NCBI RefSeq assembly: GCF_014648095.1
Contig: NZ_BMQL01000001.1
Location: forward strand, 372,001-436,000
Source of the DNA: Deinococcus ruber
Lineage (GTDB): Bacteria > Deinococcota > Deinococci > Deinococcales > Deinococcaceae
Direction: 5' to 3'
DNA length: 64,000 bases
Part shown: one piece after another, positions 23,832-32,740 of the stretch
Position numbering within the stretch: the stretch's first letter is position 1
Layout: the number at the start of each line of letters is the position of its first letter
The notes under the pieces: model-generated
What the model was told of the DNA's origin: nothing
The model's input: only the letters and a program-made list of their open reading frames with translations
Databases searched by the model: none
Translations under genes and position numbers: made by a program

Positions 23832-25070
23832 ATGACTGAGCCACCCCAACCCCGCCGCATTCCCTGGGACCGTAATTACCGGCTCGGCGTATGGAACGGC
23901 TGGCTTGCCACCACCGGAGACGGATTTCTGAGCGTGACGGTGGTGGTGGCGGGATTCGCGGCGCGGCTGGGGGCATCCAATGCCATGATCGGCCTGCTGC
24001 CCGCCATCGCGCAGGGCGGCTGGATGCTGCCGCAGATGCTGGTGGCTGCGCGGGTACGTTCCAGTCCCTTCAAGCTGCCCACCTACCGCTCGGCAGCCCT
24101 CATCCGCACGGTCAGTTACCTGATGATGGTGTTGTCGGCGGCGCTGCTGGCAGGGCGTCCGGCGCTGTGCCTCACAGTCTTTACCTTCGCCATGATCGTC
24201 AACGCGCTGGCCTCGGGCGTCTCGGGGCTGCCGTTTCTGGAAGTCTGCTCCAAGATCATTCCGCAGGAGCGCCGGGCCGCGTTTTTCGGCATTCGCAACC
24301 TGATAGGCGGGCTGCTGGCCTTCGGAGCGGGACTGATCGTGCGCTGGATTCTGGCGTCTCCCCTCCCGTTTCCGTATACCTATGCCCTGATCTTTGCGCT
24401 GGCAACCGTCGTGTATACCGCCGCCTACAACATCTTCGGACGTGTGCAGGAGCCGCCCGACCCACCCCTGCCGCGCTCGAACGTGGCCGAGGAACTGCGC
24501 CAGATTCCCAACACGCTGCGGGCCGATCCGTCGTTCCGGGCATTTCTGATGGTGCGGCTGGTTCTGGCCTTTGCCAGCATGGGTGACCCCTTCTACGCGG
24601 TATATGCGCTGCGCGGCCTGGACGTACCCGCCAGCGAACTGGGCGTGTTCCTGATGGCGCTGTCGGGCGCGGCCCCGCTGTCCAACGTGCTGTGGCGGCG
24701 CGTGGCCGAGCGCAAGGGGTCGCGGCGCATCATCCGGTACTCGGCGGCGGTGGCGTGCGCGGCCCCGCTGCTGGCGATTGCCCTCACGCCGCGCACCGCT
24801 GGTCTGTATCTGCTGGTGTTTGTGGCGAGCAGCGTGGCGGCGCAGGGCTTCAATCTGGGGCACACCAACCATCTGCTGAATATTGCCCCGCCAGAGCAGC
24901 GTAGCCGCTACATTGGCAGCCTGAATACCCTGGTGGGCGGCGCACTGTTCGCCCCAGTGGTGGGCGGCGTGCTGGCAGACCGGATGGGTTATCAGGTGGT
25001 CTTCGTGCTGAGCGCCCTGCTGTTTGCGCTGGCGTGGTGGCTGTGCAGCAAGCTCAGGCGCGACGCGTAA
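23832..25070 (+). CDS. MFS transporter
   Basis: A 412-residue carrier with 12 predicted membrane helices. Typical MFS features are the conserved loop after helix 2-3 (RSSPFKLPTYRSA), the repeated basic loop in the second half (WRRVAERKGSRRIIRYS) and the GGVLADRMGYQ segment near the end. Substrate unknown. The gene lies directly downstream of the 129-bp tandem repeat, with TATTTT 11 nt before the ATG as a possible -10. No other transport or resistance gene flanks it. Confidence 0.85.
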   Translation: MTEPPQPRRIPWDRNYRLGVWNGWLATTGDGFLSVTVVVAGFAARLGASNAMIGLLPAIAQGGWMLPQMLVAARVRSSPFKLPTYRSAALIRTVSYLMMVLSAALLAGRPALCLTVFTFAMIVNALASGVSGLPFLEVCSKIIPQERRAAFFGIRNLIGGLLAFGAGLIVRWILASPLPFPYTYALIFALATVVYTAAYNIFGRVQEPPDPPLPRSNVAEELRQIPNTLRADPSFRAFLMVRLVLAFASMGDPFYAVYALRGLDVPASELGVFLMALSGAAPLSNVLWRRVAERKGSRRIIRYSAAVACAAPLLAIALTPRTAGLYLLVFVASSVAAQGFNLGHTNHLLNIAPPEQRSRYIGSLNTLVGGALFAPVVGGVLADRMGYQVVFVLSALLFALAWWLCSKLRRDA

Positions 25071-25085
25071 CCGTTCAGCACCGTC

Positions 25086-26456
25086 TCAGAGCACCAGTTT
25101 GGCGTCGTCTTTCTCCAGCATCATGTTCAGGAAAGCGTCGACAAACTGCGGATCGAACTGCCGTCCAGCCTGCACCCTGATCTCGGCGAGGGCGCGTTCG
25201 CGGGTCCAGGCCTCCTTGTACGGACGGCTGCTGATCAGTGCGTCGTACACGTCCACGATGCTGAAGATGCGGGCGGTGCTGGGAATATCCTGACCGCTCA
25301 GGCGACTGGGGTAGCCCTTGCCGTCCCAGCGCTCGTGGTGGTAGCGCACCAGATCGAGCGTCTCGGCGGGCAGGAAGTGCAGATCCTGCAACATGTCGTA
25401 GCCGACGGTGGTGTGCTGCTGAATGATGCGGCGCTCGTCTGGCGTCAGGTTGCCGGGCTTGTACAGGATGGCGTCGGGAATTGCCAGCTTGCCCAGATCG
25501 TGCAGGTACGCGCCCCATTGCAGCGCCTTGATGCGGTCTTCCTTCCAGCCGAGGCGGCGGGCCAGTTGAACGCTCAGCTCGACCACCCTGATCGTGTGCC
25601 CGCCCGTCTCGTCGTCGCGGTGCTCCAGGGCCGCACCCAGCGAGCGCAGCGTCAGATCGTTGGCGTCGCGCAGTTCGCGGATCGCCTGCCACTGGCCCAG
25701 CGCCGACCCGAACAGCCGCGCAAAGGCCGCCACCACACCCTTGGTTTCCGGCTCGAAATCCGACACCTTGGTTCCGGGCATGACGCGCCGGGCCAGCAGC
25801 AGAAAGCCGATCTGCTGTCCGGCATGCCCGATCACTGGGATATTCAGAAAATGCACGCGCTCGGCTCTGGGAATCAGGCTGAGCGCTTCCTCGGCGACCC
25901 AGTGATCGGCCTGAACGCTGCGGCTGTCGTCTTCGCTGGGCAGAATCGGCTGTTCCAGATACGACTGAAACGCGCCGCGTGCGCCCAGAATGTGAGGTGT
26001 GCCGCGCCGAAACGCCACGAACGCCAGATTGGGCGCAGCGTCCAGCTTTTCGAGCGTCTGAATGCCCGCCCGGATAATGCCGTCTGCGTCGCGGGCCTGG
26101 GCAAGTTCGGCACTGCCCTTCTCCAGCGCCTGAATCACGTTCCGCATCTGCGCCACCTGCGTCCGGGTGGAGTGATGATTCAGCAGCAGCGCTCCCATCG
26201 CGCAGACCCAGATGAGGCCGCCCGGCAGCGCCAGCGGGTCGCTGCGGAACTGTAGCGTCGGCAGGCTGAACGCCAGCGCCAGCGCCGCAACGCCCACCAG
26301 CACATAACTCCAGACCTCACGGCTTTCCCAGAACGCAACACAGGCCAGCACGAACAGCGAGGCCATCAACAGCAGATGTCCGAACATCCCTGCCAGAACT
26401 CCACCAATGAGGGCCAGAATCCCCAGGCCGGTGCGGAGAGGTTGGACGGAAGACAC
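25086..26456 (-). CDS. HD-GYP domain protein with membrane and GAF-like sensor parts
   Basis: A 456-residue signalling protein. Residues 1-95 hold about four membrane helices, residues 120-265 resemble a GAF sensor (AAPNLAFVAFRRG to FARLFGSALGQW), and the C-terminal 170 residues are an HD-GYP phosphodiesterase: EHRDDETGGHTIRV, HDLGKLAIPD, HHERWDGKGYP. The motif set is complete, so cyclic di-GMP hydrolysis is likely. The start is the GTG at 26456, 6 nt after TAGAAT on the minus strand (leaderless). It ends 15 bp from the MFS gene, convergently. Confidence 0.9.
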   Translation of the reverse strand: MSSVQPLRTGLGILALIGGVLAGMFGHLLLMASLFVLACVAFWESREVWSYVLVGVAALALAFSLPTLQFRSDPLALPGGLIWVCAMGALLLNHHSTRTQVAQMRNVIQALEKGSAELAQARDADGIIRAGIQTLEKLDAAPNLAFVAFRRGTPHILGARGAFQSYLEQPILPSEDDSRSVQADHWVAEEALSLIPRAERVHFLNIPVIGHAGQQIGFLLLARRVMPGTKVSDFEPETKGVVAAFARLFGSALGQWQAIRELRDANDLTLRSLGAALEHRDDETGGHTIRVVELSVQLARRLGWKEDRIKALQWGAYLHDLGKLAIPDAILYKPGNLTPDERRIIQQHTTVGYDMLQDLHFLPAETLDLVRYHHERWDGKGYPSRLSGQDIPSTARIFSIVDVYDALISSRPYKEAWTRERALAEIRVQAGRQFDPQFVDAFLNMMLEKDDAKLVL

Positions 26457-26462
26457 CTGAAT

Positions 26463-26468
26463 ATTCTA
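26463..26468 (-). promoter_or_regulatory. -10 box of the leaderless HD-GYP transcript
   Basis: TAGAAT on the minus strand ends 6 nt before the GTG at 26456. Confidence 0.55.
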
Positions 26469-26579
26469 ACGCCCCATTTCGGAACTGTGAGCGAGGTGAG
26501 CCGCGCCGCTGCCATTTCTCGGCTCCAAAAAAGGAGGCATGGCAGGAATTTCCCCGCAACTGTACGCCAACAGACAGGT

Positions 26580-28217
26580 CTAGGGCACGCGGCGCTGTTC
26601 GGCAGACGGTGAAGCCGCACGAATCTGCCGAAAGGTCTGCCGCAGGAGCCGCGCCGATGCCGACGCCAGCACGCCGCCCGTGATCTGGGGACGATGGCCC
26701 CAGGCATGGGCCAGCAGATCGCTGACGCCGCCCAGTGCTCCGGCCCGGGGATTGGCCGCGCCGTACACGATGCGCCCGACCCGCGCTTCCAGCGCCGCAC
26801 CCAGGCACATCGGGCAGGGTTCGAGCGTCACGACCAGGGTGCAGCCGCTCAGGTAGCCGCCCTGTCCTGCCAGCACCGCCGCTGCCTGCCGCAGAGCGTC
26901 CAGCTCGGCGTGGCGGGTCATGTCGCCCCCCTCGCGGCTGCGGTTCGACGCCCCCGCAATGATGCGTCCCTCGCAGAGCACCACGGCACCCACCGGCACC
27001 TCTCCCAGTTCCGCTGCCTGCCGCGCCAGGACGAGCGCCGCCTGCATCGCGGATTCATCGGTTTCGGGGTCGCCCGGCTGCCGTGCCTGTCCCGCCGCCG
27101 CCTGTGCGCCCACCGCCCAGAGCGCGGGCGTCAGGCCCACCCACTGCACCGCCTGCTCCTGCGCCAGCAACCACAGCCGGTCACGGTCGGGGCGCGGCAC
27201 GTGCAGATCGGTCAGCACGTCGCTCAGTCGCCGGGTACCGCCCTGAAGATGGATGTGATCGCCCGGCAGCCGGTGACGCAGCTCCCAGCCGTCTGGCAAC
27301 TCGAAACCGGGAAGCGGGGTGGGCAGCGCTTCCAGCACCAGCCGCCCCGCACTGATGGTCAGAGGACGCTCGCCCGGCAGCGTCAGGTGGTGGGTCTGCC
27401 CGCCCGACAGGGCCGCCGCGACTTCTTCCAGGTGGCCCGCGTGCACCGGGTAGTGCAGGCGCTGCCGGGCATACCGCCGCAGCAGGGCCAGCGGCAGCCC
27501 CCGGAGCGGCGCATGCTCGGTGATGGCCTGTACCTGGGCGTTCAGGGCATCGTCGTCCTGTGCCTGAAAGCGGGCCAGCCGCAGCAGCGCCGCTTCCAGG
27601 CCTCCCCCGCTTCTGGCGTCGAGCAGCGGCAGCACCTCGGCCCGCAGCCAGTTGCGGGTAAAGCGCGTATCGGCATTGCTGGCATCTTCTCGCCAGGGCT
27701 GCTCCAGGCGGCCCAGATAGGTTTCGATGTCGGCGCGGCTGACCGCCAGCCACGGGCGCTCGACCTGCCCGCGCCGCGCCGGAATACCGCCCAGCACCGC
27801 CTCGCCGCGCAGCAGTTGCCACAGCACCGTTTCGGCCACGTCGCGGCGGGTATGGGCGGTCAGGATGCCCGAAACCCCCGCCGCCTTCGCCGCACGCGTC
27901 AGAAAGCTGTAGCGCAGCCGCCGCGCCGCGTCTTCCAGATTCCAGCCCTTCTGAGCGGCGATGCGGCCCACATCGGCGCGTTCCGTTGCAAAGGGAAGGC
28001 TCAGCGATGCCGCCAGATCGCGCACGAAGTCGGCGTCCTGGGCCGAAGATGGCCGCAGCCCGTGATCGAAGTGCGCGGCGCTCACGTCGGCTCCGACGGC
28101 ATGCAGCGCCCGTAGCAGCGCCACCGAATCGGCCCCGCCCGACACCGCCACCAGCACGCGGCGACCCCGGTACGGCAACAGAGGCGAGCGCAGCGCCGCT
28201 GGCAGGACATCGTTCAC
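26580..28217 (-). CDS. tRNA(Ile)-lysidine synthase fused to tRNA adenosine deaminase (TilS-TadA)
   Basis: A 545-residue fusion of two anticodon-34 modification enzymes. Residues 1-390 are TilS: PP-loop SGGADS at 26-31, HFDHGLRPSS, LTAHTRRDVAETVL, and a C-terminal substrate domain; it makes lysidine at C34 of tRNA-Ile(CAU). Residues 391-545 are TadA: HAE at 437-439 and PCPMC at 467-471, the zinc-deaminase motifs; it makes inosine at A34 of tRNA-Arg(ACG). The start is the GTG at 28217, 7 nt after TACACT on the minus strand; the frame is open upstream but would cross that promoter and the divergent bcp start. Confidence 0.93.
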   Translation of the reverse strand: MNDVLPAALRSPLLPYRGRRVLVAVSGGADSVALLRALHAVGADVSAAHFDHGLRPSSAQDADFVRDLAASLSLPFATERADVGRIAAQKGWNLEDAARRLRYSFLTRAAKAAGVSGILTAHTRRDVAETVLWQLLRGEAVLGGIPARRGQVERPWLAVSRADIETYLGRLEQPWREDASNADTRFTRNWLRAEVLPLLDARSGGGLEAALLRLARFQAQDDDALNAQVQAITEHAPLRGLPLALLRRYARQRLHYPVHAGHLEEVAAALSGGQTHHLTLPGERPLTISAGRLVLEALPTPLPGFELPDGWELRHRLPGDHIHLQGGTRRLSDVLTDLHVPRPDRDRLWLLAQEQAVQWVGLTPALWAVGAQAAAGQARQPGDPETDESAMQAALVLARQAAELGEVPVGAVVLCEGRIIAGASNRSREGGDMTRHAELDALRQAAAVLAGQGGYLSGCTLVVTLEPCPMCLGAALEARVGRIVYGAANPRAGALGGVSDLLAHAWGHRPQITGGVLASASARLLRQTFRQIRAASPSAEQRRVP

Positions 28218-28224
28218 AGGAACC

Positions 28225-28294
28225 AGTGTAACCGTGCCCGCTGCTGCCCGCTCCGCCGAAAAACTGGCCTTCAACTTGACAACCGCTTTACACT
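28225..28294. promoter_or_regulatory. Divergent leaderless promoters of tilS-tadA and bcp
   Basis: TACACT on the minus strand at 28230-28225 ends 7 nt before the GTG at 28217. TACACT on the plus strand at 28289-28294 ends 7 nt before the ATG at 28302. Confidence 0.65.
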
Positions 28295-28301
28295 GCCCTT
28301 T

Positions 28302-28778
28302 ATGCATCTGCGTATCGGCGGCCCCGCTCCCGAATTCCAGGCCCGCAGCGACGACGGGCAGCACGTGAGTTCAGCGACGCTGGCAGGCGGCTGGGCAGTG
28401 GTGTTTTTCTTTCCGAAGGCAGGAACGCCCGGCTGCCGTCTGGAGGCGCGGCAGTTCGAGCAGGCGCTGCCGGAATTCGAACAGCTCAATACCCGGATCA
28501 TCGGCGTGAGTACCGATACCGAGGCCAAGCAGGCACTGTTCCGCGAGCAGTGTCAGCTCTCGTTTCCGCTGCTGCCCGACGGCGACCGCAGCATCGGGCG
28601 GGCGTTCGGCGTCGTGGGACTGCTGGGACTGGCAAAGCGGCAGACCTTCCTGATCGACCCACAGGGACGGCTGGCACACCACTGGCGCAGCGTTCACCCG
28701 ACTCAGCACGCCGCCGAGGTGCTGGAAAAGGTACGGACGCTTCAGGCGGCAGCCCCGCCACCACAGGGGCCGCTATAG
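28302..28778 (+). CDS. bcp: Peroxiredoxin of the Bcp/PrxQ type
   Basis: Thiol peroxidase of 158 residues that reduces hydroperoxides. The thioredoxin-fold active site is [16 protein letters not shown] with the peroxidatic cysteine at 45; the threonine that usually follows it is arginine here. No second cysteine sits five residues later; a cysteine in [10 protein letters not shown] could be the resolving one, or the enzyme may be of the 1-Cys type served by bacillithiol or a thioredoxin. The DUF503 gene starts just after it and has its own -10 box inside the end of bcp. Confidence 0.9.
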   Translation: MHLRIGGPAPEFQARSDDGQHVSSATLAGGWAVVFFFPKAGTPGCRLEARQFEQALPEFEQLNTRIIGVSTDTEAKQALFREQCQLSFPLLPDGDRSIGRAFGVVGLLGLAKRQTFLIDPQGRLAHHWRSVHPTQHAAEVLEKVRTLQAAAPPPQGPL

Positions 28779-28779
28779 T
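28774..28779 (+). promoter_or_regulatory. -10 box upstream of the DUF503 gene
   Basis: TATAGT overlaps the bcp stop codon and ends 7 nt before an ATG at 28787, and 34 nt before the ATG at 28814. Confidence 0.5.
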
Positions 28780-28813
28780 TGCTGCCATGCCTTCGCACTC
28801 TGAAAGGGGCCAC

Positions 28814-29173
28814 ATGCAGCTCGGCTATCTGGGCGTGCTGACACTGCGGCTGGAAATGCCCTGGGTCAGCAACCTGAAGGAAAAACGCGCCCTCGTCAGG
28901 CCGGTGGTCGAACGTCTCAAAGCCCGTTTTCCGGTCACGGTGGCCCGCCTGGACGGGCTGGATGCCCACGACTGGGAGATCATCGGTGTGGCGACCATCT
29001 CCAACGACCGCGAGTGGGTCGAACAGACACTCAAGATGGCCTCCGACTACGTGGCCTCGAACGGCGAATACCGCGTCACCGGCGAGGAAAGCGCCGTCAG
29101 CCCCCTGGATGAGGTGCTGGGCTACGACGCAGCCGGGGAAGACGAAGAGGACACGGAAGACGAGCTGGACTGA
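28814..29173 (+). CDS. DUF503 family protein (YlxP-like)
   Basis: A 119-residue protein beginning [36 protein letters not shown], which is the DUF503/YlxP signature; the family is small, cytoplasmic, ferredoxin-like in fold and often found near ribosome-maturation genes. The C-terminus is a strongly acidic tail ([12 protein letters not shown]). Two starts compete: 28814 has GAAAGGGG upstream and gives the family-length N-terminus; 28787 lies 7 nt after TATAGT and would add nine residues in a leaderless message. Function in vivo not established. Confidence 0.85.
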   Translation: MQLGYLGVLTLRLEMPWVSNLKEKRALVRPVVERLKARFPVTVARLDGLDAHDWEIIGVATISNDREWVEQTLKMASDYVASNGEYRVTGEESAVSPLDEVLGYDAAGEDEEDTEDELD

Positions 29174-29223
29174 GCCGGGGCCGAATGCCCACCCACGCTT
29201 TCTGCCGACCAGAGAACCTTGCA

Positions 29224-29276
29224 GCACCAAAGAAGGGCGGGCCGCCCCACCGGAACGGCCCGCCCTTCTTTGGTGC
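29224..29276. terminator. Long bidirectional terminator between DUF503 and lepB
   Basis: A perfect 21-bp inverted repeat (29224-29244 with 29256-29276), beginning GCACCAAAGAAGGGCGGG, encloses an 11-nt loop. It sits exactly between two convergent stop codons. Confidence 0.9.
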
Positions 29277-29281
29277 GTGTC

Positions 29282-30088
29282 TCAGGGATTGGGCACGTTG
29301 TCGAACGCTGCCGGGCGGCCCAGACCACGCCAGTTCAGCGTGCTCTTGCCGCTGAAGGTCACGGCTGCGGCAGGATCACCGCCTCTCCAGTTGCAGTCGT
29401 ATTTGGCCGTTTCCTGGCGCATGATCGGCCAGATGACGGCGGTGGCGCGGCCAGCCACGTCACGGCGCGGAATGGTACCGAACAGACGCGAGTCTTCGCT
29501 ACCCTGCTCGGTGCGGTTGTCGCCCTGCACGAAATACTGGCCCTCGGGAACGGTGATTTCCTGCTGAGTAGTGGGCACCGTCGCGCCCATAACCGCCGCA
29601 TTGTTCGCCTGTTCGCTCGAAGTGTCCCAGCAGCCCTGAGTCTTCCAGTAGTCGGTGGTAAAGCCCGCGTCGAGCGCTTTGCCGTTCACGTAGGTGACGC
29701 CCTGCGAGATACGGATTTTGTCGCCGGGCAGACCAATCAGCCGCTTGATCAGGAAGGGGCGATACTTGGCGATGCCCAGATTCAGGAAGCTTCTCAGTTC
29801 CACGGCTCCGGCGGGCGGTCTGAAGATCAGGATGTCGCCCCGGTGAAAGTCACCGATACCGGCTTTGTGCAGCCAGGTTTCGTATTTGGGCACGAAGACC
29901 CGCTCGTGGTGGCGCAGGTTGGGCATCATGCTCACGCCATCGACACCGACCACCGTGCCGAGGAACTGTGTGATGACGACCGCGAAGACGATAGGTTCCA
30001 GCAACTCCTTCCACAGGCGGCGCAAAAAGCTGGGCGCAGGCGTTGCTGATCCGGACGTGGCCGGACTGGTCGATTCAGGTTGGCTCAT
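29282..30088 (-). CDS. lepB: Signal peptidase I
   Basis: Membrane serine protease that removes signal peptides from exported proteins. The 268-residue product has a hydrophobic anchor at about 32-48, the catalytic serine 53 in DGVSMMP, and the general-base lysine 115 in [12 protein letters not shown]; box E GDNR and the later [19 protein letters not shown] are also present. AAAGGGA precedes the chosen ATG at 30088. An upstream start at 30145 adds 19 residues of no signal or anchor type. Confidence 0.95.
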   Translation of the reverse strand: MSQPESTSPATSGSATPAPSFLRRLWKELLEPIVFAVVITQFLGTVVGVDGVSMMPNLRHHERVFVPKYETWLHKAGIGDFHRGDILIFRPPAGAVELRSFLNLGIAKYRPFLIKRLIGLPGDKIRISQGVTYVNGKALDAGFTTDYWKTQGCWDTSSEQANNAAVMGATVPTTQQEITVPEGQYFVQGDNRTEQGSEDSRLFGTIPRRDVAGRATAVIWPIMRQETAKYDCNWRGGDPAAAVTFSGKSTLNWRGLGRPAAFDNVPNP

Positions 30089-30325
30089 GTGATTCCCTTT
30101 CTGGAACGCCGGGTTCTGGCTTGGCTCCAAAGACCCATCTTCCAAGACTGTCAGGCGCGGAGGACGGCTCCGAACAGCCCTGAACAGAGTGCTGTTCCGT
30201 ACAGTGCCGAAAACGTCCGAACGCCTCCGTTCCCACTGCCGTGCAGCATAGCGGATTGACGCGCAGGGCGGCGGAGTAGTCCGGCCCGCTGTTCCTCACG
30301 GGTCTCATGCTGTACCTTAAAGGAG

Positions 30326-31114
30326 ATGCCGCTCGCCGGGACGCTTGTGGATGGTCAATACCACCTGGTACGTCCGCTTGGACGCGGGGCCAGCAGCGTG
30401 GTGTATTTCGCGGTAGGGCGCGACGGACTGGCCTACGCGATCAAACTGTTTCCGCCAGAGCTGCGCTCGCACGCCGAACGAGAACTGAAACACGGCTTCG
30501 GGCTGCACCATCCCCGACTGGCACGGGTCCTGGCCTCGACCACCGTGCAGGATCGTCCGAGCCTGGTTCTGGCGTTTGCACGGGGACAGGAGATGTTCAG
30601 CCGGTACGCGCACCGCCCACCGCTGCGCCTGCACAGCAGCCTGACTCCCGAGATCGCCCAGAGCGAGCGCCGCGCCTATCTGCTGACGCTGGCGCACCTG
30701 CTCGACGCCCTAGCCTACCTGCACAGCGCAGGCATCGTCCACCGCGACGTGAAACCCGAGAACATCATCGTGGACAGCGACGGCAGCGCACGACTGGTCG
30801 ATTTCGATCTGTCGGGGCCGATGGGCGAACGTTTTCCGAGCCTGATGCGGATCGGCACCGGGGCTTTTCTGTCGCCGGAGGCCGACCGGGGCGAACCGCT
30901 GGGAGCGGAGAGCGACCTGTACGGCGTGGGTCTGCTGCTGCACTGGGGGCTGTTCGGTGAGCTGCCCGACCCTGCTGCTGCACACGTCACCTCCGATCCG
31001 CTCGACAGCCTGCGCTACGCCCTGCTCGACCCTTCCCGCGCTTCCCGGCCCAACGACGCGATGCAGGTGCGCGAGGAGTTGCTGCGACTGGCTGCCAAGC
31101 CGCTGCACACATGA
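30326..31114 (+). CDS. Small serine/threonine protein kinase
   Basis: A 262-residue Hanks-type kinase without sensor or membrane domain. The glycine loop is [10 protein letters not shown], the ATP-anchoring lysine 40 lies in YAIK, and the catalytic loop is HRDVKPEN. The metal-binding DFG triad reads DFD (VDFDLSG), which keeps the aspartate but loses the glycine. The C-lobe is shortened. TACCTT ends 7 nt before the ATG and an AAAGGAG run directly abuts it, too close to work as a Shine-Dalgarno site for this ATG. It overlaps the next gene by ATGA. Substrate unknown. Confidence 0.85.
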   Translation: MPLAGTLVDGQYHLVRPLGRGASSVVYFAVGRDGLAYAIKLFPPELRSHAERELKHGFGLHHPRLARVLASTTVQDRPSLVLAFARGQEMFSRYAHRPPLRLHSSLTPEIAQSERRAYLLTLAHLLDALAYLHSAGIVHRDVKPENIIVDSDGSARLVDFDLSGPMGERFPSLMRIGTGAFLSPEADRGEPLGAESDLYGVGLLLHWGLFGELPDPAAAHVTSDPLDSLRYALLDPSRASRPNDAMQVREELLRLAAKPLHT

Positions 31115-31638
31115 CCGCCGCCCCCACCACGATGTTTATCGGTGTGCTGCCCCCCGACCCGCTGGTGGTGCGGGTTCGGCAGTGGCAGGCAGCGCTGAAC
31201 CACGTCATCACCACACCGCATATCACGCTCAAGGCTCCCGGCCAGTGGAGCGCCGCGCAACTTGCCGCCTGCCGCAGCAGCGTGGCGACCTGTGCGCCCT
31301 TCACCGCCGAGCTGAGCGGGGCCGCGACCTTCGGCGAACGGGTCATCTTCCTGAAGGCTGGGGGCGACGGTCTGGCGTCCGTGCATGCCGCGCTGGTGGC
31401 GGCGCTGGGCGAAGGGCCGGGAACCTTCGAGCTGGGCGGCTATCATCCGCACCTGACGCTGGCGCTGTCGTGGCGACCCCTGCACGGCACCTGGCAGGAC
31501 GCGCTCGCCTCGGCACAGGCCGAGTTCGCAGACCTGGAGGCCGCGCCGCTGCGGTTCACGGTGGGCCAGGTGGCGCTGTTCGAGAAGCAGAGAGCCGGTC
31601 AACCTTACCGGGTGGCAGAGCTATGGGCGCTGGCGTGA
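31111..31638 (+). CDS. 2H phosphoesterase superfamily protein (LigT/ThpR-like)
   Basis: A 175-residue protein with the two HxT motifs of the 2H fold: [11 protein letters not shown] near residue 37 and [10 protein letters not shown] near residue 115. Members open 2',3'-cyclic phosphates or process 2',5'-linked RNA. The start overlaps the kinase stop (ATGA) so the two proteins are translationally coupled. Its stop overlaps the GTG of the next, AT-rich gene. Substrate and link to the kinase are unknown. Confidence 0.85.
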   Translation: MTAAPTTMFIGVLPPDPLVVRVRQWQAALNHVITTPHITLKAPGQWSAAQLAACRSSVATCAPFTAELSGAATFGERVIFLKAGGDGLASVHAALVAALGEGPGTFELGGYHPHLTLALSWRPLHGTWQDALASAQAEFADLEAAPLRFTVGQVALFEKQRAGQPYRVAELWALA

Positions 31639-32213
31639 AGAGGGGGCAAGCAGCGACATTGATTGGCTTGCTCTTTTTAAGTAGCGGCATATCAACAACA
31701 GAATCGGCAAATTATCATTTAAATCCAGCGAAAACATATAATTACATCCTAAAAACTTTTATACAGAATAACGTCAGAGTAGACATACGAGCCGACCTTA
31801 CTCCTGGAAATAACATTTTCCTCAGCGCAGCTTTTACGCCCCACTCCGGCTATCATTTATATTCCACTCGGCTTCCCAAAAAAGGAATAGATGGCGCAGG
31901 AAGGCCCACAAAATTCGATATATCTACGCAGAAGCCTTCGGGGCTAAAGTTTTCCGATAGTATAACTGATTCTCCTAGACCGTTCAATGTAACAGACAAG
32001 AGTCTTAGTAAGCCATTAGCGATCTATCCTGCTGGCCCGGTTACCCTGACTCGAAAAGGCAAATACTCTCCAGGAACATACAATATAATAGTTCGTATTA
32101 CATACATGAGTTGCAAGTCAGATGGGGGCTGTACTATTCCAGTAGAAAATAAGCAGCTTGGATTTACTCTGAAGATTTCAGATAAGGCTCTGATTGTGAA
32201 GGAGATGTTGTGA
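31635..32213 (+). CDS. Exported DsbD N-terminal-domain-like protein, AT-rich
   Basis: A 192-residue protein with signal peptide [20 protein letters not shown]. The mature part resembles the immunoglobulin-like N-terminal (alpha) domain of DsbD, ending in ITYMSCKSDGGCTIPVENKQLGFTLKI, where the two cysteines correspond to the redox pair. There is no transmembrane beta domain. Composition drops sharply from about 31650 on (many AT-rich codons). I chose the GTG at 31635, which overlaps the upstream stop as GTGA; an ATG at 31623 is also possible. It is followed by a thioredoxin-like gene with a 4-nt overlap. Confidence 0.7.
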   Translation: MKRGQAATLIGLLFLSSGISTTESANYHLNPAKTYNYILKTFIQNNVRVDIRADLTPGNNIFLSAAFTPHSGYHLYSTRLPKKGIDGAGRPTKFDISTQKPSGLKFSDSITDSPRPFNVTDKSLSKPLAIYPAGPVTLTRKGKYSPGTYNIIVRITYMSCKSDGGCTIPVENKQLGFTLKISDKALIVKEML

Positions 32214-32671
32214 AGAAAATTCTACCTGCCGTCCTGTTCTCCACCGTACTCCTGGTTTCTTCTCAGCCTCTAGCGGCTCAGCTTACCTACGATTCCAGCC
32301 ACGATCCCTGGAAAGATTTTTCCATCGCACAAAAAGAAGCAAAGCTCAAAAAATTGAATATCCTGATCGATATAGGCGGCGACTGGTGTATAGATTGTCG
32401 TCACCTAGATGAATTTTTCAATTCAAATACCCAATTAAAAGATTACCTGCTTAAGAGTTTCATAGTTTTGAAGGTGTACGAAGGGAGCGAGCGCGATAAC
32501 AGCGATTTTCTCTCACAGCTTCCGCGAACTGGCTGGGTTCCTTCTCTGTTTGTCGTCAGGGCAGACGGAAAGATTCTGGAGGTGATGGATGCCCGCAAAC
32601 TCGCCGCAGGCAACACCTATGATCCCAAGAAGATGCAGGCATTCCTATCGAAATGGGGCTTAAAGAAATAA
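32210..32671 (+). CDS. Exported thioredoxin-like protein, AT-rich
   Basis: A 153-residue protein with signal peptide MKKILPAVLFSTVLLVSSQPLAAQ and a thioredoxin fold whose active site is GGDWCIDCRHLDEFF. The insertion of ID between the cysteines and the pattern after it resemble the C-terminal (gamma) domain of DsbD and DUF255-type thioredoxins. It begins with GTG overlapping the preceding stop (GTGA), with AAGGAG 5 nt upstream. With its neighbour it gives the two soluble periplasmic parts of a DsbD-type electron relay as separate proteins. Composition is AT-rich compared with the window. Confidence 0.8.
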   Translation: MKKILPAVLFSTVLLVSSQPLAAQLTYDSSHDPWKDFSIAQKEAKLKKLNILIDIGGDWCIDCRHLDEFFNSNTQLKDYLLKSFIVLKVYEGSERDNSDFLSQLPRTGWVPSLFVVRADGKILEVMDARKLAAGNTYDPKKMQAFLSKWGLKK

Positions 32672-32740
32672 TTTCAGCGCGACCTGATCGCTATTCCTAA
32701 TAGCAAGAAGCTTTGCCTGAATATTCCGCCCAGGAAACAC

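Noticed and set aside
23447..23839. Repeat protein of 130 residues (43-residue repeats) over the tandem array
   Set aside because: The same array is open on the other strand too, there is no start signal, and the 129-bp period explains the open frame. Treated as a DNA repeat.
28276..28294. TTGACA and TACACT as a normal -35/-10 pair for bcp
   Set aside because: Only 7 bp separate them, too close for sigma-70; the -10 is kept and the TTGACA is taken as chance.
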